Translations under genes and position numbers: made by a program | Notes under the pieces: generated by a model | The model's database searches: none | Seen by the model: only the letters and a program-made list of their open reading frames with translations | Told to the model about the DNA's origin: nothing | Assembly: GCA_017474385.1 (NCBI GenBank) | Contig: JAFVHU010000116.1 | Span: forward strand, 1 to 64,000 | Direction: 5' to 3' | Source of the DNA: Afipia sp. | Lineage (GTDB): Bacteria; Pseudomonadota; Alphaproteobacteria; Rhizobiales; Xanthobacteraceae | DNA: 64,000 bases | In this document: in pieces, positions 10,541 through 18,763 of the stretch | Layout: the number at the start of each line of letters is the position of its first letter | Numbering within the stretch: the stretch's first letter is position 1

Positions 10541-11710
10541 TCAGCGGATATTCGGACCGGCCGGCGCATCGGTCCGGCTGCCGGTCTTGATCGGCGCGGT
10601 GAGGGGTTTGAATGCGCCGTCGCAGGCCCGGACCGGGTGGCTGCCCGGAAGGCGTACAAGGCTTCGCTGCCTGCTCGCGGCGGAAATGTTGGTGCGTGCA
10701 GGCTTGCCGAGAAGTGGCGCGGTAGCCGTGGGCTGTAACAAAACGACCGATGTCCGCGCGACGACCTTCTGCCGCGCCAGCCAGACCGAACGCACTGAGC
10801 GCGGAGCATCATGGAACGGTGTCTCCACCGCGCCGAACGTGAAACCGCTCGGAGCCTTCACTGCGATATTCGGGCCGTGAATCCAGTACGGAACCCATTG
10901 CGCGGGGTCGGTGACTGTCTTGGGCCGCTCAGGTGTCGCAGGAACAACGTGGACGATGCGATAGCCGCGCGCCTTCAGTTCGCGAAGGATCACAGGCAAA
11001 GCGGCCTGCGTCCGCGCCTGGATGTCGTGCAACAGCAGAACGCCTTTGCCCTTCGCCTCCAGCCGCGACAGCGCGAAATGGACAACCTGTCCGGATGAGA
11101 TATGGCGCCAATCGTCGGCGGGGAAATCGGCGCTCCAGTTCATGATCCCGCGGCTGCCAAGAGCCGCCTCGACCGCCTCGCTGCGGCGAAGCCCCGGAAT
11201 GCGGAAGAACGGTGCGAGCAGCGAGGGATCGCCAAGGGCGGCGCTCACATGCGCAATGCCGTCGTCGATTTCCGTGGCCATGCGGTCCGGCGGCAGATTG
11301 CCGAACTGGAACGGATGGTTCTCGCTGTGGGTGCCGACCGTGTGCCCGGCATCATGAACGCGGCGCACGTCCTGCGGGAATTCCTTGGCCATGCGGCCGA
11401 CCATGAAAAACGTCGCCTTGACGCACTGCGCAGCAAGGATGTCGAGAATGGCGTTGGTGTGTGCCGGCAGCGGGCCGTCGTCGAAGGTCAGGACCACTTC
11501 ATGGTCGTTGAGCGGCAGCGTCTCGCCATACTGCATGGTGCCGATGCGCGGGTGTTCTTTCGGATCAACGACGATGGTGCGCGATGTGCCGAGCGCATCC
11601 GGTCCGCACTCGGCGGCCTGAACAACGGTGGCCCCGAACGAGGCTGTCGCCATGGACAGGCCAAGCGCCGTGAGGAGCGCGGTGCAGGTTCCGCTGGCGG
11701 TTCGGCGCAT
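10541..11710 (-). CDS. Secreted polysaccharide deacetylase (NodB domain), long form
   Basis: A 389-residue carbohydrate esterase family 4 protein that would remove acetyl groups from a periplasmic or exported polysaccharide. ATG at 11710 opens a signal peptide ending near VVQAAEC. The NodB domain shows TFDDGP (Asp77-Asp78) and the metal-binding HxxxH motif THSENH (His128, His132), with LLHDI near the end. About 100 residues beyond the domain are basic and low in complexity. It is a paralogue of the next gene; both share DALGTSR and VDP motifs after the signal peptide. Confidence 0.87.
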   Translation of the reverse strand: MRRTASGTCTALLTALGLSMATASFGATVVQAAECGPDALGTSRTIVVDPKEHPRIGTMQYGETLPLNDHEVVLTFDDGPLPAHTNAILDILAAQCVKATFFMVGRMAKEFPQDVRRVHDAGHTVGTHSENHPFQFGNLPPDRMATEIDDGIAHVSAALGDPSLLAPFFRIPGLRRSEAVEAALGSRGIMNWSADFPADDWRHISSGQVVHFALSRLEAKGKGVLLLHDIQARTQAALPVILRELKARGYRIVHVVPATPERPKTVTDPAQWVPYWIHGPNIAVKAPSGFTFGAVETPFHDAPRSVRSVWLARQKVVARTSVVLLQPTATAPLLGKPARTNISAASRQRSLVRLPGSHPVRACDGAFKPLTAPIKTGSRTDAPAGPNIR

Positions 11711-11786
11711 GGCTAATCCGTTATGGCGCGATCCCGTCGTGCTTACCGCCGGGGCCCTGAACGCATGCTTAATTCGGCGGGTCTTC

Positions 11787-12569
11787 CTATCGGTCATTCG
11801 ACGAACTCTTGACCGGCCGCGGGGCGACCAGATGAACGACCTTGTAGCCGTTGCGCTTCAGATATTGCAGGAAGGCCGGCAGCATCTTTGCCGTCTGCGC
11901 CTTGGTGTCATGGAGAAGGATGATGCCCTTGCCTTCGTCATCAAGGCGCTCGGTCAACAGGCGCAACTGCTGCTCCGGGGGCATGGGATCCCAGTCGCTG
12001 GCCCAGAGGTCGGCGCCGAGAACCGCGATCCCACGCGACTGAAGGCTGCTCAGCAGCGCGGGCGTGGAAGCGAAGCCGGGAAAGCGGAAGAAGGGCGTCG
12101 AGGGGACGGATGTTGCCTTACCGTGTAATGCCTTCTCATCGGCAGTAATCCCGCGATCGATTTCCTCCATCGCTTGCGTCTGGCCCATCTTGTCGAGCCA
12201 TGGATGCGACCATGTGTGATGGCCGATGCTGTGGCCTGCCGTCGCGATTTTCTTGACCATCCCCGGATTGGCTTCGGCATTTCTGCCGACGAGGAAGAAC
12301 GTGGCCTGAACGCATTCGCTGGCGAGAGCAGATAGTACTTTCGTCGTGGTCGGCGGGAAGGGGCCGTCGTCGAATGTCAGGACGACTTCCTTGTCCGCCA
12401 GCGGCAGGGTTTGCGGGAAGCTTTTAAGGCCGACACGAGGAAATGCTTGCGGATCGACCGTCATGACGCGGGAGGTGCCGAGCGCATCCTTGCGCGGGCA
12501 CTCGGCAGCGCAGACACCAGTCGCGGCTGTGGCGAAAAGCGCCACCACCACGGCTTTCAACACGATCAT
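11787..12569 (-). CDS. Secreted polysaccharide deacetylase (NodB domain), short form
   Basis: A 260-residue carbohydrate esterase family 4 protein. The ATG at 12569 is preceded by AGGAAG and opens a signal peptide ending near VCAAEC; the longer frame to 12659 lacks these. The active-site pieces are TFDDGP (Asp67-Asp68), HHTWSH (His118, His122) and LLHDTKAQ. The same DALGTSR..VDP segment as in the downstream paralogue points to a tandem duplication. The 77-bp gap and shared strand suggest one operon. The substrate is unknown. Confidence 0.87.
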   Translation of the reverse strand: MIVLKAVVVALFATAATGVCAAECPRKDALGTSRVMTVDPQAFPRVGLKSFPQTLPLADKEVVLTFDDGPFPPTTTKVLSALASECVQATFFLVGRNAEANPGMVKKIATAGHSIGHHTWSHPWLDKMGQTQAMEEIDRGITADEKALHGKATSVPSTPFFRFPGFASTPALLSSLQSRGIAVLGADLWASDWDPMPPEQQLRLLTERLDDEGKGIILLHDTKAQTAKMLPAFLQYLKRNGYKVVHLVAPRPVKSSSNDR

Positions 12570-12943
12570 GACAGGCTTCCTGGAACAGTGTGATGCTTGC
12601 GCACATTTAGCATTGCATTCGGTGGTGTCGATTGGATTATGCCTGAAACGCACACGCAAATCAGCGTCGTCATCGATCTTGCGATGATGTGCAGTCTTAT
12701 CGTCGACGCTTGGCGGCGTGCTTATTCCAATAGCGATTCACGCTGCCCGTTTCCGCATAGGTTCTCTGCGCTCAGCGGGTCACTGGCCACATCTGTGCCT
12801 CATTATTGCCACCTGCCGCAATAAAACGGGCATGTCGCTTGTCGCAAAACATCGATGTTTTGGCGGCTTCTTTGCACATTAGGCGAACGTGACGTTGTCG
12901 CACGCGACCGTCCATCACGCCAAAATCATCCGGAGCTAAAAAT
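12570..12943. other. Intergenic stretch without a supported gene
   Basis: These 374 bases lie between the divergent deacetylase and M15-like genes. Short open frames exist but are compositionally odd and lack ribosome binding sites. CGGAG at 12931-12935 is the likely ribosome binding site for the TTG start at 12944. I see no hairpin or repeat of note. Promoters for both genes must lie here, but I cannot place them with confidence. Confidence 0.5.
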
Positions 12944-13585
12944 TTGATTCGAACAGTCACCGCCGTGGCGGCGCTTTGTGCGTTGTCATCAATTGCCGAA
13001 GCGCGTGTTCGCACACCGGCCGTCGCGCCAGAATGCAACATCACAATGCCATGTATCGGCGTCGACAATCCTGTTCACGCACGTCAGCGCGGCCAGCGCA
13101 AAGTCGAGTCGGCATTTTCCATGATGCAGCCAGCGGCAACGCCTCGACTGAGCAGGCGACAACAGCGGGCGCTTGAGCGCGCGCAACGCAACTTTGAACC
13201 GGCACCGCGTGCGGTTGCCGAACGCGCGTCCCACGCATCGGAAGGATATTCAGCCGGTCTCGTCGGTCCATTGGCCGCCAAGCTGGCATCGATCCAGGCG
13301 GCCTGCGCGGGAACGCAGGCGATCTCGGGTATTCGCCACACACGGATCGCGGGAACGCGCCGGATGTCGCTTCACGCCCAAGGCAAGGCTGTAGACGTGC
13401 GCGGTCCTTACGGCTGCATCTACGCACAGCTCAAAGGCTGGAGCGGCGGTTACTCGACCGACTCCGGACGCGTGCAGCACATCCACATTTCCTATGACGA
13501 TGCGGGCGGCCGTGAAATGGGCCTGCGCTTTGCCCACGGTGGCGGACGCCGTTCGTGGCGCGAAGCCAACGCACGCATGCGATAA
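12944..13585 (+). CDS. Secreted peptidase M15-like (DD-peptidase fold) protein
   Basis: A 213-residue exported protein, starting at TTG (12944) behind CGGAG. It has a short signal peptide ending IAEA. The C-terminal half has the zinc pattern of the hedgehog/DD-peptidase fold: LHAQGKAVDV (His144, Asp151) and HIHIS (His179, His181). Peptidoglycan peptide cleavage is therefore likely. The middle (about 45-100) is basic and poorly conserved. Cys31, Cys37, Cys121 and Cys158 could form periplasmic disulfides. Confidence 0.72.
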   Translation: MIRTVTAVAALCALSSIAEARVRTPAVAPECNITMPCIGVDNPVHARQRGQRKVESAFSMMQPAATPRLSRRQQRALERAQRNFEPAPRAVAERASHASEGYSAGLVGPLAAKLASIQAACAGTQAISGIRHTRIAGTRRMSLHAQGKAVDVRGPYGCIYAQLKGWSGGYSTDSGRVQHIHISYDDAGGREMGLRFAHGGGRRSWREANARMR

Positions 13586-13628
13586 TCTGAACGACAGGGC
13601 CGTCCGGAAACGTCGACTTTCCGGACGG

Positions 13629-13707
13629 CTAGTGGAGTGGATTTGACATTCGCTACCTATCTCACCGCGAATCCGCAAAGCGAATGTCAAATCCAAAACT
13701 CCACTAG
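13629..13707. repeat. 79-bp palindromic element, first of a matched pair
   Basis: An imperfect hairpin with ends CTAGTGGAGT and ACTCCACTAG. Inner arms GGATTTGACATTCGC and GCGAATGTCAAATCC flank a loop of about 26 bases. The right arm carries three extra bases (AAA). It shares the outer CTAGTGG and inner ACATTCGC modules with the element at 13721, but the middle of the arms differs. It lies between two same-strand genes and encodes nothing. Confidence 0.85.
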
Positions 13708-13720
13708 AAACTTATGTTTG

Positions 13721-13796
13721 CTAGTGGTCCTTTGATTCTAACATTCGCTAAAGCGCCTGCCGAAACTGCATGCGAATGTTAGAATCGGACCACTAG
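13721..13796. repeat. 76-bp palindromic element, second of a matched pair
   Basis: An imperfect hairpin with ends CTAGTGGTCC and GGACCACTAG and inner arms GATTCTAACATTCGC and GCGAATGTTAGAATC. Here the left arm carries the three extra bases (TTT). It sits 13 bp after the first element and about 60 bp before the XRE-type regulator gene. It may be a non-autonomous mobile palindrome or an RNA hairpin. Confidence 0.85.
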
Positions 13797-13859
13797 GTCT
13801 CTTCTGTTAACCTGCGATTAACCATGTTGGGCTGACCCTCCGATCTGCGGAGGTGTCAC

Positions 13860-14171
13860 ATGCAGCGGCTACGGCTGAAGGCAGATGGACGGATTGTCGA
13901 GGTGCTGGACGGGCGGGAAGCTCCGCTGGTGCCTGACATGCCCGGCGACACGCCATCGCGCAAAACTTCCACGACACCCGTCGTGCGCGATTTGCGCCTT
14001 CGCGCAAAACTGACGCAAGCCGAGTTCGCCTCACGCCTCGGCGTTCCTCTCGAGACCATACGCAACTGGGAGCAAGGCAAGCGTTCGCCGCGCGGTCCGG
14101 CGCGTGCGCTGCTGACCGTGATCGCTCACGAGCCCGATATGGTTTTCGCGGCACTTGCGCGCCGGTCTTGA
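13860..14171 (+). CDS. XRE-family helix-turn-helix regulator, HigA/NadS-antitoxin-like
   Basis: A 103-residue protein with a helix-turn-helix in its second half (LTQAEFASRLGVPLETIRNW, about 51-70) followed by EQGKRSPRGPARALLTVI, the typical ending of HigA/NadS-like antitoxins. These usually pair with a RelE/HigB-type toxin just upstream. No such toxin is present; the upstream 270 bp hold the two palindromes instead. It may be an orphan antitoxin or a free-standing regulator. Confidence 0.75.
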   Translation: MQRLRLKADGRIVEVLDGREAPLVPDMPGDTPSRKTSTTPVVRDLRLRAKLTQAEFASRLGVPLETIRNWEQGKRSPRGPARALLTVIAHEPDMVFAALARRS

Positions 14172-14262
14172 CCGGGCATGACGTCAAGGTTCCGCCATGC
14201 GCCGTTCTTGGCAACGCGGCCTGCGCCGCGCAAGATGGTGAGCTTTCCGGCATTCAGGAACG

Positions 14263-15096
14263 ATGCTGAGGCATGCGATGCACACCGTTGAAGCGAACGG
14301 CGCCAACATTCCGGCGATAGGTCTGGGGACCTGGGAGCTACGCGACCGTGCCTGCGCACGTATTGTCGAGCAGGCACTTCGGCTTGGCTATCGCCATATC
14401 GATACAGCACAGGTTTACGAGAACGAGCGCGAGGTCGGTGAGGGCGTGCGCGCCTCCGGCGTCAAACGCGCCGACGTCTTCGTCACCACGAAAGTCTGGA
14501 CCACCCATTTTGCGCCGAACGATCTGCTGCGCTCGACCAAGGAAAGCCTGGCGCGCCTGCGGATGACCGAGGTCGATCTGCTTCTGCTGCACTGGCCCAA
14601 TCCGCAGGTGCCGCTGGAAGAAACGCTGGGCGGGCTTGTCGAGGCCCAGAAGCTTGGTCTCACACGTCACATCGGGGTGTCGAACTTCACGGTGGCGCTG
14701 ATCGAGGAGGCGGTGGCAAAGGCCGCGGCGCCGCTGGTTTGTAATCAGGTCGAGTATCATCCGTATCTCGAACAGAACACGGTGCTGGCGGCTTGTCGTG
14801 ACAATGGGCTCGCGCTGGTCGCGTACAGTCCGGTCGCGAAGGGGCGCGTCAAGAATGCCGAGGCGCTGAACCGTATCGGCGCGCGTTACGCCAAAAGCGC
14901 GGCGCAGGTCTGTTTGCGCTGGCTGATCCAGCAGGACGTGGTTGCCATTCCACGCACGTCCAAGGTCGAGCGTCTGTCCGAAAATCTCGACGTGTTCGAT
15001 TTCAATCTGACCGACGACGAAATGGGCGAGATCTTCGCGATGGGGACGCGCGGCGGCCGCATCACAGATTTCGGATTTGCACCCAAATGGGATTGA
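14263..15096 (+). CDS. Aldo/keto reductase
   Basis: A 277-residue NADPH-dependent aldo/keto reductase of the 2,5-diketogluconate reductase type. The catalytic tetrad is visible as Asp47 and Tyr52 (HIDTAQVYENE), Lys77 (VTTKVW) and His110 (LLLLHWP), followed by GVSNF. The start at 14263 has CAGGAACG upstream; the ATG at 14278 (MHTVEANG) has GAGG and is a good alternative. Substrate unknown; small aldehydes or keto-sugars are typical. Confidence 0.9.
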   Translation: MLRHAMHTVEANGANIPAIGLGTWELRDRACARIVEQALRLGYRHIDTAQVYENEREVGEGVRASGVKRADVFVTTKVWTTHFAPNDLLRSTKESLARLRMTEVDLLLLHWPNPQVPLEETLGGLVEAQKLGLTRHIGVSNFTVALIEEAVAKAAAPLVCNQVEYHPYLEQNTVLAACRDNGLALVAYSPVAKGRVKNAEALNRIGARYAKSAAQVCLRWLIQQDVVAIPRTSKVERLSENLDVFDFNLTDDEMGEIFAMGTRGGRITDFGFAPKWD

Positions 15097-15140
15097 GTGT
15101 GGCTTGATCTTGCCGCAGGGATCGCCCATTCAGGGCCATC

Positions 15141-15950
15141 ATGTTCTTTTCGGTTTCCAAAATACTCGGCTTCTTTGTCGTGCCGTCCAACGCGGTGGCG
15201 ATGCTTTGCGCGCTCGGCGCGCTGCTGCTGCTGCTGACGCGTTTCCGCAAGGCCGGGTCGCGCATTCTCGGACTAGGCGTCCTTCTTATGCTGGTCTGCG
15301 GGTATTCCTCGCTCGGCAATCTGCTGCTGCTGCCTCTGAGCGAACGCTTTCCGGCGTGGAGCGCGGCGGGCCGAACGCCGGACGGGATCATCGTTCTCGG
15401 CGGCTCCATCGATCCTGAACGCAGTCAGGCGCGGGGCTCGCTGGAAATGGACGCGTCTGCCGAGCGCATCATTACCATGCTGCAATTGGCCCGGCGCTAT
15501 CCGCAAGCGCGTATCGTGTTCAGCGGCGGCAGCGCGAACCTGATTCAGGAGCCGGTGCCGGAAGCGCCGATCGCCGGCGATCTGCTGCAGGATTTCGGGA
15601 CGCCGGCTTCACGCATTGTGCTTGAAGGGGATTCTCGCACCACTGCCGAGAATGCGGAGTTCACGCGCAAGCTGGTTTCACCAAAGCCGGGCGAGCGATG
15701 GCTGCTTGTGACATCGGCGTTTCACATGCCGCGCTCCATCGGAGCGTTCCGGAAAGCGGGCTTTGATGTCGAGGCCTATCCGGTGGATTGGCGTACGCGC
15801 GGCTGGATCGATGCGACGATGCTATTTACGGCATTAAGCGCGGGACTCGCCCGCACCGACGTCGCCGTTCACGAGTGGATCGGGTTGATCGCCTATTGGG
15901 TGACGGGGCGCAGCAGCGAGTTCTTTCCGGGACCGCGCAAAGCCAACTAG
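15141..15950 (+). CDS. YdcF/ElyC-family (DUF218) membrane-anchored protein
   Basis: A 269-residue DUF218 protein. Two hydrophobic segments (about 8-35 and 42-68) precede a periplasmic or cytosolic domain with IIVLGGSIDPE, IVFSGGSANL, EGDSRTTAENAEF and LLVTSAFHMPRS, all family signatures. Relatives such as ElyC act in envelope carbon-lipid use, but no reaction is proven for this group. It starts 44 bp after the aldo/keto reductase, so joint transcription is possible. Confidence 0.85.
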   Translation: MFFSVSKILGFFVVPSNAVAMLCALGALLLLLTRFRKAGSRILGLGVLLMLVCGYSSLGNLLLLPLSERFPAWSAAGRTPDGIIVLGGSIDPERSQARGSLEMDASAERIITMLQLARRYPQARIVFSGGSANLIQEPVPEAPIAGDLLQDFGTPASRIVLEGDSRTTAENAEFTRKLVSPKPGERWLLVTSAFHMPRSIGAFRKAGFDVEAYPVDWRTRGWIDATMLFTALSAGLARTDVAVHEWIGLIAYWVTGRSSEFFPGPRKAN

Positions 15951-16019
15951 GCATGATCCCGAAAAGCATGCCCTCGTGCTTGACCCGAGGGTGGCACCGG
16001 TTTTCGGATCAGATCATGC
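15951..16019. repeat. Palindromic repeat, GATCCCGAAAA/TTTTCGGATC family, copy A
   Basis: The ends gcatgatcccgaaaa and ttttcggatcagatcatgc pair, with an inner insert. The core accggttttcgga is shared with copies at 20257 and 40044. It lies between the convergent YdcF and DUF3253 genes and ends 7 bp before the DUF3253 stop, so it could act as a bidirectional terminator. Confidence 0.8.
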
Positions 16020-16025
16020 CCAAGT

Positions 16026-16319
16026 TTAATCGTGCCGCGGCAGCCCGAGGCGATAGACGCCGCGAAAATCATTCGGATCGGCCGGTTTGCCCTTGCGATA
16101 GATCACAAGCCTGCCTGCCTGCGCGAGAGCCACAGCAGATCTCCTGATCGGCACCAGCAACCCATGCCAGTCATCGCCGGCCGCGATAGCGTGAGCGATC
16201 TCCGGCGCGCTGAGGGTCTTTGCGCCGGCGCGCGCCAGCACGCCGAGAATGGCGTCGTCGAGCGACAGGTTCTTGAGAGCTTTCGAATCGGAATGGTTCA
16301 TGACCATGCCATGACGCAT
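16026..16319 (-). CDS. DUF3253 domain protein
   Basis: A 97-residue winged-helix-like DUF3253 protein. The pattern ILGVLARAGAKTLSAPEIAHAI and the ending GKPADPNDFRGVYRLGL match the family, although the usual Cys before PSEVAR is replaced (LSAPEIA). In-frame ATGs at 16319, 16307 and 16301 make the first few residues uncertain. Function unknown. It lies 39 bp downstream of the DUF599 gene on the same strand. Confidence 0.78.
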   Translation of the reverse strand: MRHGMVMNHSDSKALKNLSLDDAILGVLARAGAKTLSAPEIAHAIAAGDDWHGLLVPIRRSAVALAQAGRLVIYRKGKPADPNDFRGVYRLGLPRHD

Positions 16320-16358
16320 CCGAACCCGCGCGGCAAGCGGGCCCAGTGGAACTAGCGG

Positions 16359-17039
16359 CTATTTCGACATTGCCCGATAGGCGTCGGAATCGAACTGGCG
16401 GCGCCATATCACCACCACAATGGCCAACGTGGTTGCGATCAGGACCCACGGGCTGATGAACCATCCGAGGTAGCCGAGGGCGAACAGGAAGGCGCGCTGG
16501 CCGCGATTGAAGTGCCGGCCCGCCGACTGGAACAGCTTTGTGGTTCGCATCACATGGGATTGCGCCTCGGGCGTATCGCGCTTCTCGGCGAACGGCATCG
16601 CCCCGAGCAGGATGGCGACGTAGTTGAACAGGCGGTAGGCCCATGAGAACTTGAAGAACGCATAGACGAAGATCACGATCAGCCCGACGCATTTGATCTC
16701 CCACAGGGCGGGAGAGCTTCGGATGCCGAGCGGCAGGGTGGCGAGCACCGACATGGCTTCTTCGGTCGACCGCAGCAGCGTCAGTCCGCCGCCGATCGCC
16801 AGCAAGGTCGTGGATGCAAAGAAGGCCGTGCCATTCTGCAATGAGGCCATGATCTGCATGTCGACCATCCGCGCCTCGCGATCGAGGATGCGCCGCACCC
16901 ACACCTCGCGATAGATGCTCATGCGGGCGTTCAGGCTGTTGCGTCCATGCGAGGTGCGCTCAAGCGTAATCGCATAGACCATCCAAGCCAGAACGAAGAA
17001 CGCGATCGCCACGAGGTCGGCAGTTGCAAACAGGTTCAC
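16359..17039 (-). CDS. DUF599 family membrane protein
   Basis: A 226-residue inner-membrane protein with about four hydrophobic helices (near residues 7-24, 70-88, 115-140 and 185-212). The family signature MSIYREVWVRRILDREARMVDMQIM and the mid-protein FSWAYRLFNYVAILLGA are present. Members are widespread in alphaproteobacteria; no function is established. Confidence 0.85.
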   Translation of the reverse strand: MNLFATADLVAIAFFVLAWMVYAITLERTSHGRNSLNARMSIYREVWVRRILDREARMVDMQIMASLQNGTAFFASTTLLAIGGGLTLLRSTEEAMSVLATLPLGIRSSPALWEIKCVGLIVIFVYAFFKFSWAYRLFNYVAILLGAMPFAEKRDTPEAQSHVMRTTKLFQSAGRHFNRGQRAFLFALGYLGWFISPWVLIATTLAIVVVIWRRQFDSDAYRAMSK

Positions 17040-17180
17040 GATTCGATGCCTTCCGAAGGATATCTGTCACGATAGAACAGGAAGCCGACCGGTGCGAAGC
17101 GGTTTTGGTGCTCCCGAGGGGTTGGTTGCCTGCGGCGCGTCCGTCATGGCAAGGTCAGCGCCGCAGGGAGATTTCAATCA

Positions 17181-17837
17181 ATGGCTTTGACGCTTGTTAT
17201 CGGCAACAAGAACTATTCCTCGTGGTCGATGCGGCCATGGATGGCGCTGAAAGGGGCCGGAATCGCTTTCGACGAGATCGTCATTCCGCTCTACACCGGC
17301 GATGCGGACAAGCAGCGCATTTTGAATGTCACCCGGTCAGGCAAGGTGCCGGCGCTGGTCGACGGCGACATCACGGTCTGGGATTCGCTGGCGATCATCG
17401 AATATGCCGCCGAGCGATTTCCAGACGCGCGTCTGTGGCCGCAGGACGTCGCTGCCCGCGCTCACGCGCGCTCGATCTCGGCGGAGATGCATTCGGGCTT
17501 CATGCCGCTGCGCAACGAATGCGGCATGAACATTCATCGCCCGATCCGCTCAAAATCGCTCTCCGACGATGCTAAGGCGAATATCGCGCGCATTCAGGAG
17601 ATCTGGACCGAATGCCGGGCCCGCTATGGCGGGCAGGGGCCGTATCTGTTCGGCGCTTTCAGCGGTGCGGATGCGATGTACGCGCCGGTCGTCCATCGCT
17701 TCCGGACCTACGCCGTTGATGTGACGCCGCCGGTCCGCGCCTATATGGAAACGATGCTGGCGAACGCAGCTTTCAAGGAATGGAGCGATGCGGCTCTGGC
17801 CGAGACGCTGGTGATCGAAAGATTTGAGATCGATTGA
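17181..17837 (+). CDS. Glutathione S-transferase family protein
   Basis: A 218-residue GST. The thioredoxin-like N-terminal domain contains NKNYSSWSMRPWM, with a likely catalytic Ser, then the cis-Pro region SGKVPALVDG and the glutathione-binding ISDS-type segment TVWDSLAIIEY. The helical C-terminal domain follows. AGGGAG precedes the ATG. Substrate unknown. A DUF937 gene starts 15 bp later on the same strand. Confidence 0.88.
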   Translation: MALTLVIGNKNYSSWSMRPWMALKGAGIAFDEIVIPLYTGDADKQRILNVTRSGKVPALVDGDITVWDSLAIIEYAAERFPDARLWPQDVAARAHARSISAEMHSGFMPLRNECGMNIHRPIRSKSLSDDAKANIARIQEIWTECRARYGGQGPYLFGAFSGADAMYAPVVHRFRTYAVDVTPPVRAYMETMLANAAFKEWSDAALAETLVIERFEID

Positions 17838-17852
17838 GCCGGGGACTGCGTC

Positions 17853-18218
17853 ATGGGAATTCTCGACATGCTGACCAGCGTGATGGCGGCGAGAGCGGCG
17901 AGCGAACTCGACTCGGCCGTCATTCCGGTTGTCCTCAGCGAAGTGCTCGGCAGCGGTAATCAGGGCGGGCTGTCCGCGATCGTGGCCAGGCTCGAGCAGG
18001 CCGGGTTAGGCGATCAGGTGAAGTCCTGGATCGGCACCGGCCAGAATCTGCCGGTGAGCGCACAGCAGCTTCAGCAGGTGTTGGGCAACGATGTGGTCCG
18101 GCAGCTTGCGACTCGTTTCGGGATTCCGGTGGATCAGCTTTCGACGGTGCTCGCACAGGTTTTGCCGGCCGCAGTCGACCGCGCGAGTCCTGAGGGGACG
18201 CTGCCGAGTGCGGCATAA
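17853..18218 (+). CDS. YidB-like DUF937 protein
   Basis: A 121-residue protein of the DUF937/YidB family, with LEQAGLGDQVKSWIGTGQN and the IPVDQLSTVLAQVLPAAVD ending typical of it. No catalytic residues are known for this family. It follows the GST gene after 15 bp, so the two probably share a transcript. Confidence 0.8.
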   Translation: MGILDMLTSVMAARAASELDSAVIPVVLSEVLGSGNQGGLSAIVARLEQAGLGDQVKSWIGTGQNLPVSAQQLQQVLGNDVVRQLATRFGIPVDQLSTVLAQVLPAAVDRASPEGTLPSAA

Positions 18219-18498
18219 GCTTGCTCAGCTAACGCACTGAACTTGCCGGGGAATCGTTTCGCATCGCGGATAAGGCGAAATTGCGGCATTGCACTGGGCT
18301 GCACCCTGCCTTGCCGCCCGCGCAACGCCCTCGAAAGGCGTTCAAGATATTGATTAATAAAAGTTATTTCGTCATTACCTATGCGCTGGTTTATCTGGCA
18401 AATAGAGGCTCTGCGTGCTATACCTCTGCTGGGCGTCAAACTGGCTTAGCCGGACAACGGCAGGCCGCCAAAATGCGCGTATCGCGTGATGGAGCAGG

Positions 18499-18693
18499 GT
18501 GTTGAAGCACAAATACATCGTTGGAGAGACTGTCTATTTCACGGCAAGCAACGTGGCACGGCCAGCCGCGAGCGGAACCTACGAGGTGATCCGCCTCCTG
18601 CCGACAGACGGTGACGACTGCCAGTACCGTATCAAGAGTTCGACCGAAGCCTTCGAGCGCGTGGCCAAGGAAAGCCAGCTCGCCGTCGCCTGA
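18499..18693 (+). CDS. Small conserved hypothetical protein
   Basis: A 64-residue protein starting at GTG (18499) or the adjacent TTG, behind GGAGCAGG. It begins KHKYIVGETVYFTASN and continues as a compact beta-rich sequence (GTYEVIRLLPTDGDDCQYRI). The pattern resembles small SH3-like cytosolic proteins seen in related bacteria, but I cannot name a family. The good ribosome binding site and codon use support a real gene. Confidence 0.65.
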   Translation: MLKHKYIVGETVYFTASNVARPAASGTYEVIRLLPTDGDDCQYRIKSSTEAFERVAKESQLAVA

Positions 18694-18763
18694 CAATTTC
18701 GGCCTGACGGAATTTCGCCGCGGTTACAGCGCTTGGTCTGGTTCGTTGTGAAGGGGACCTTGC

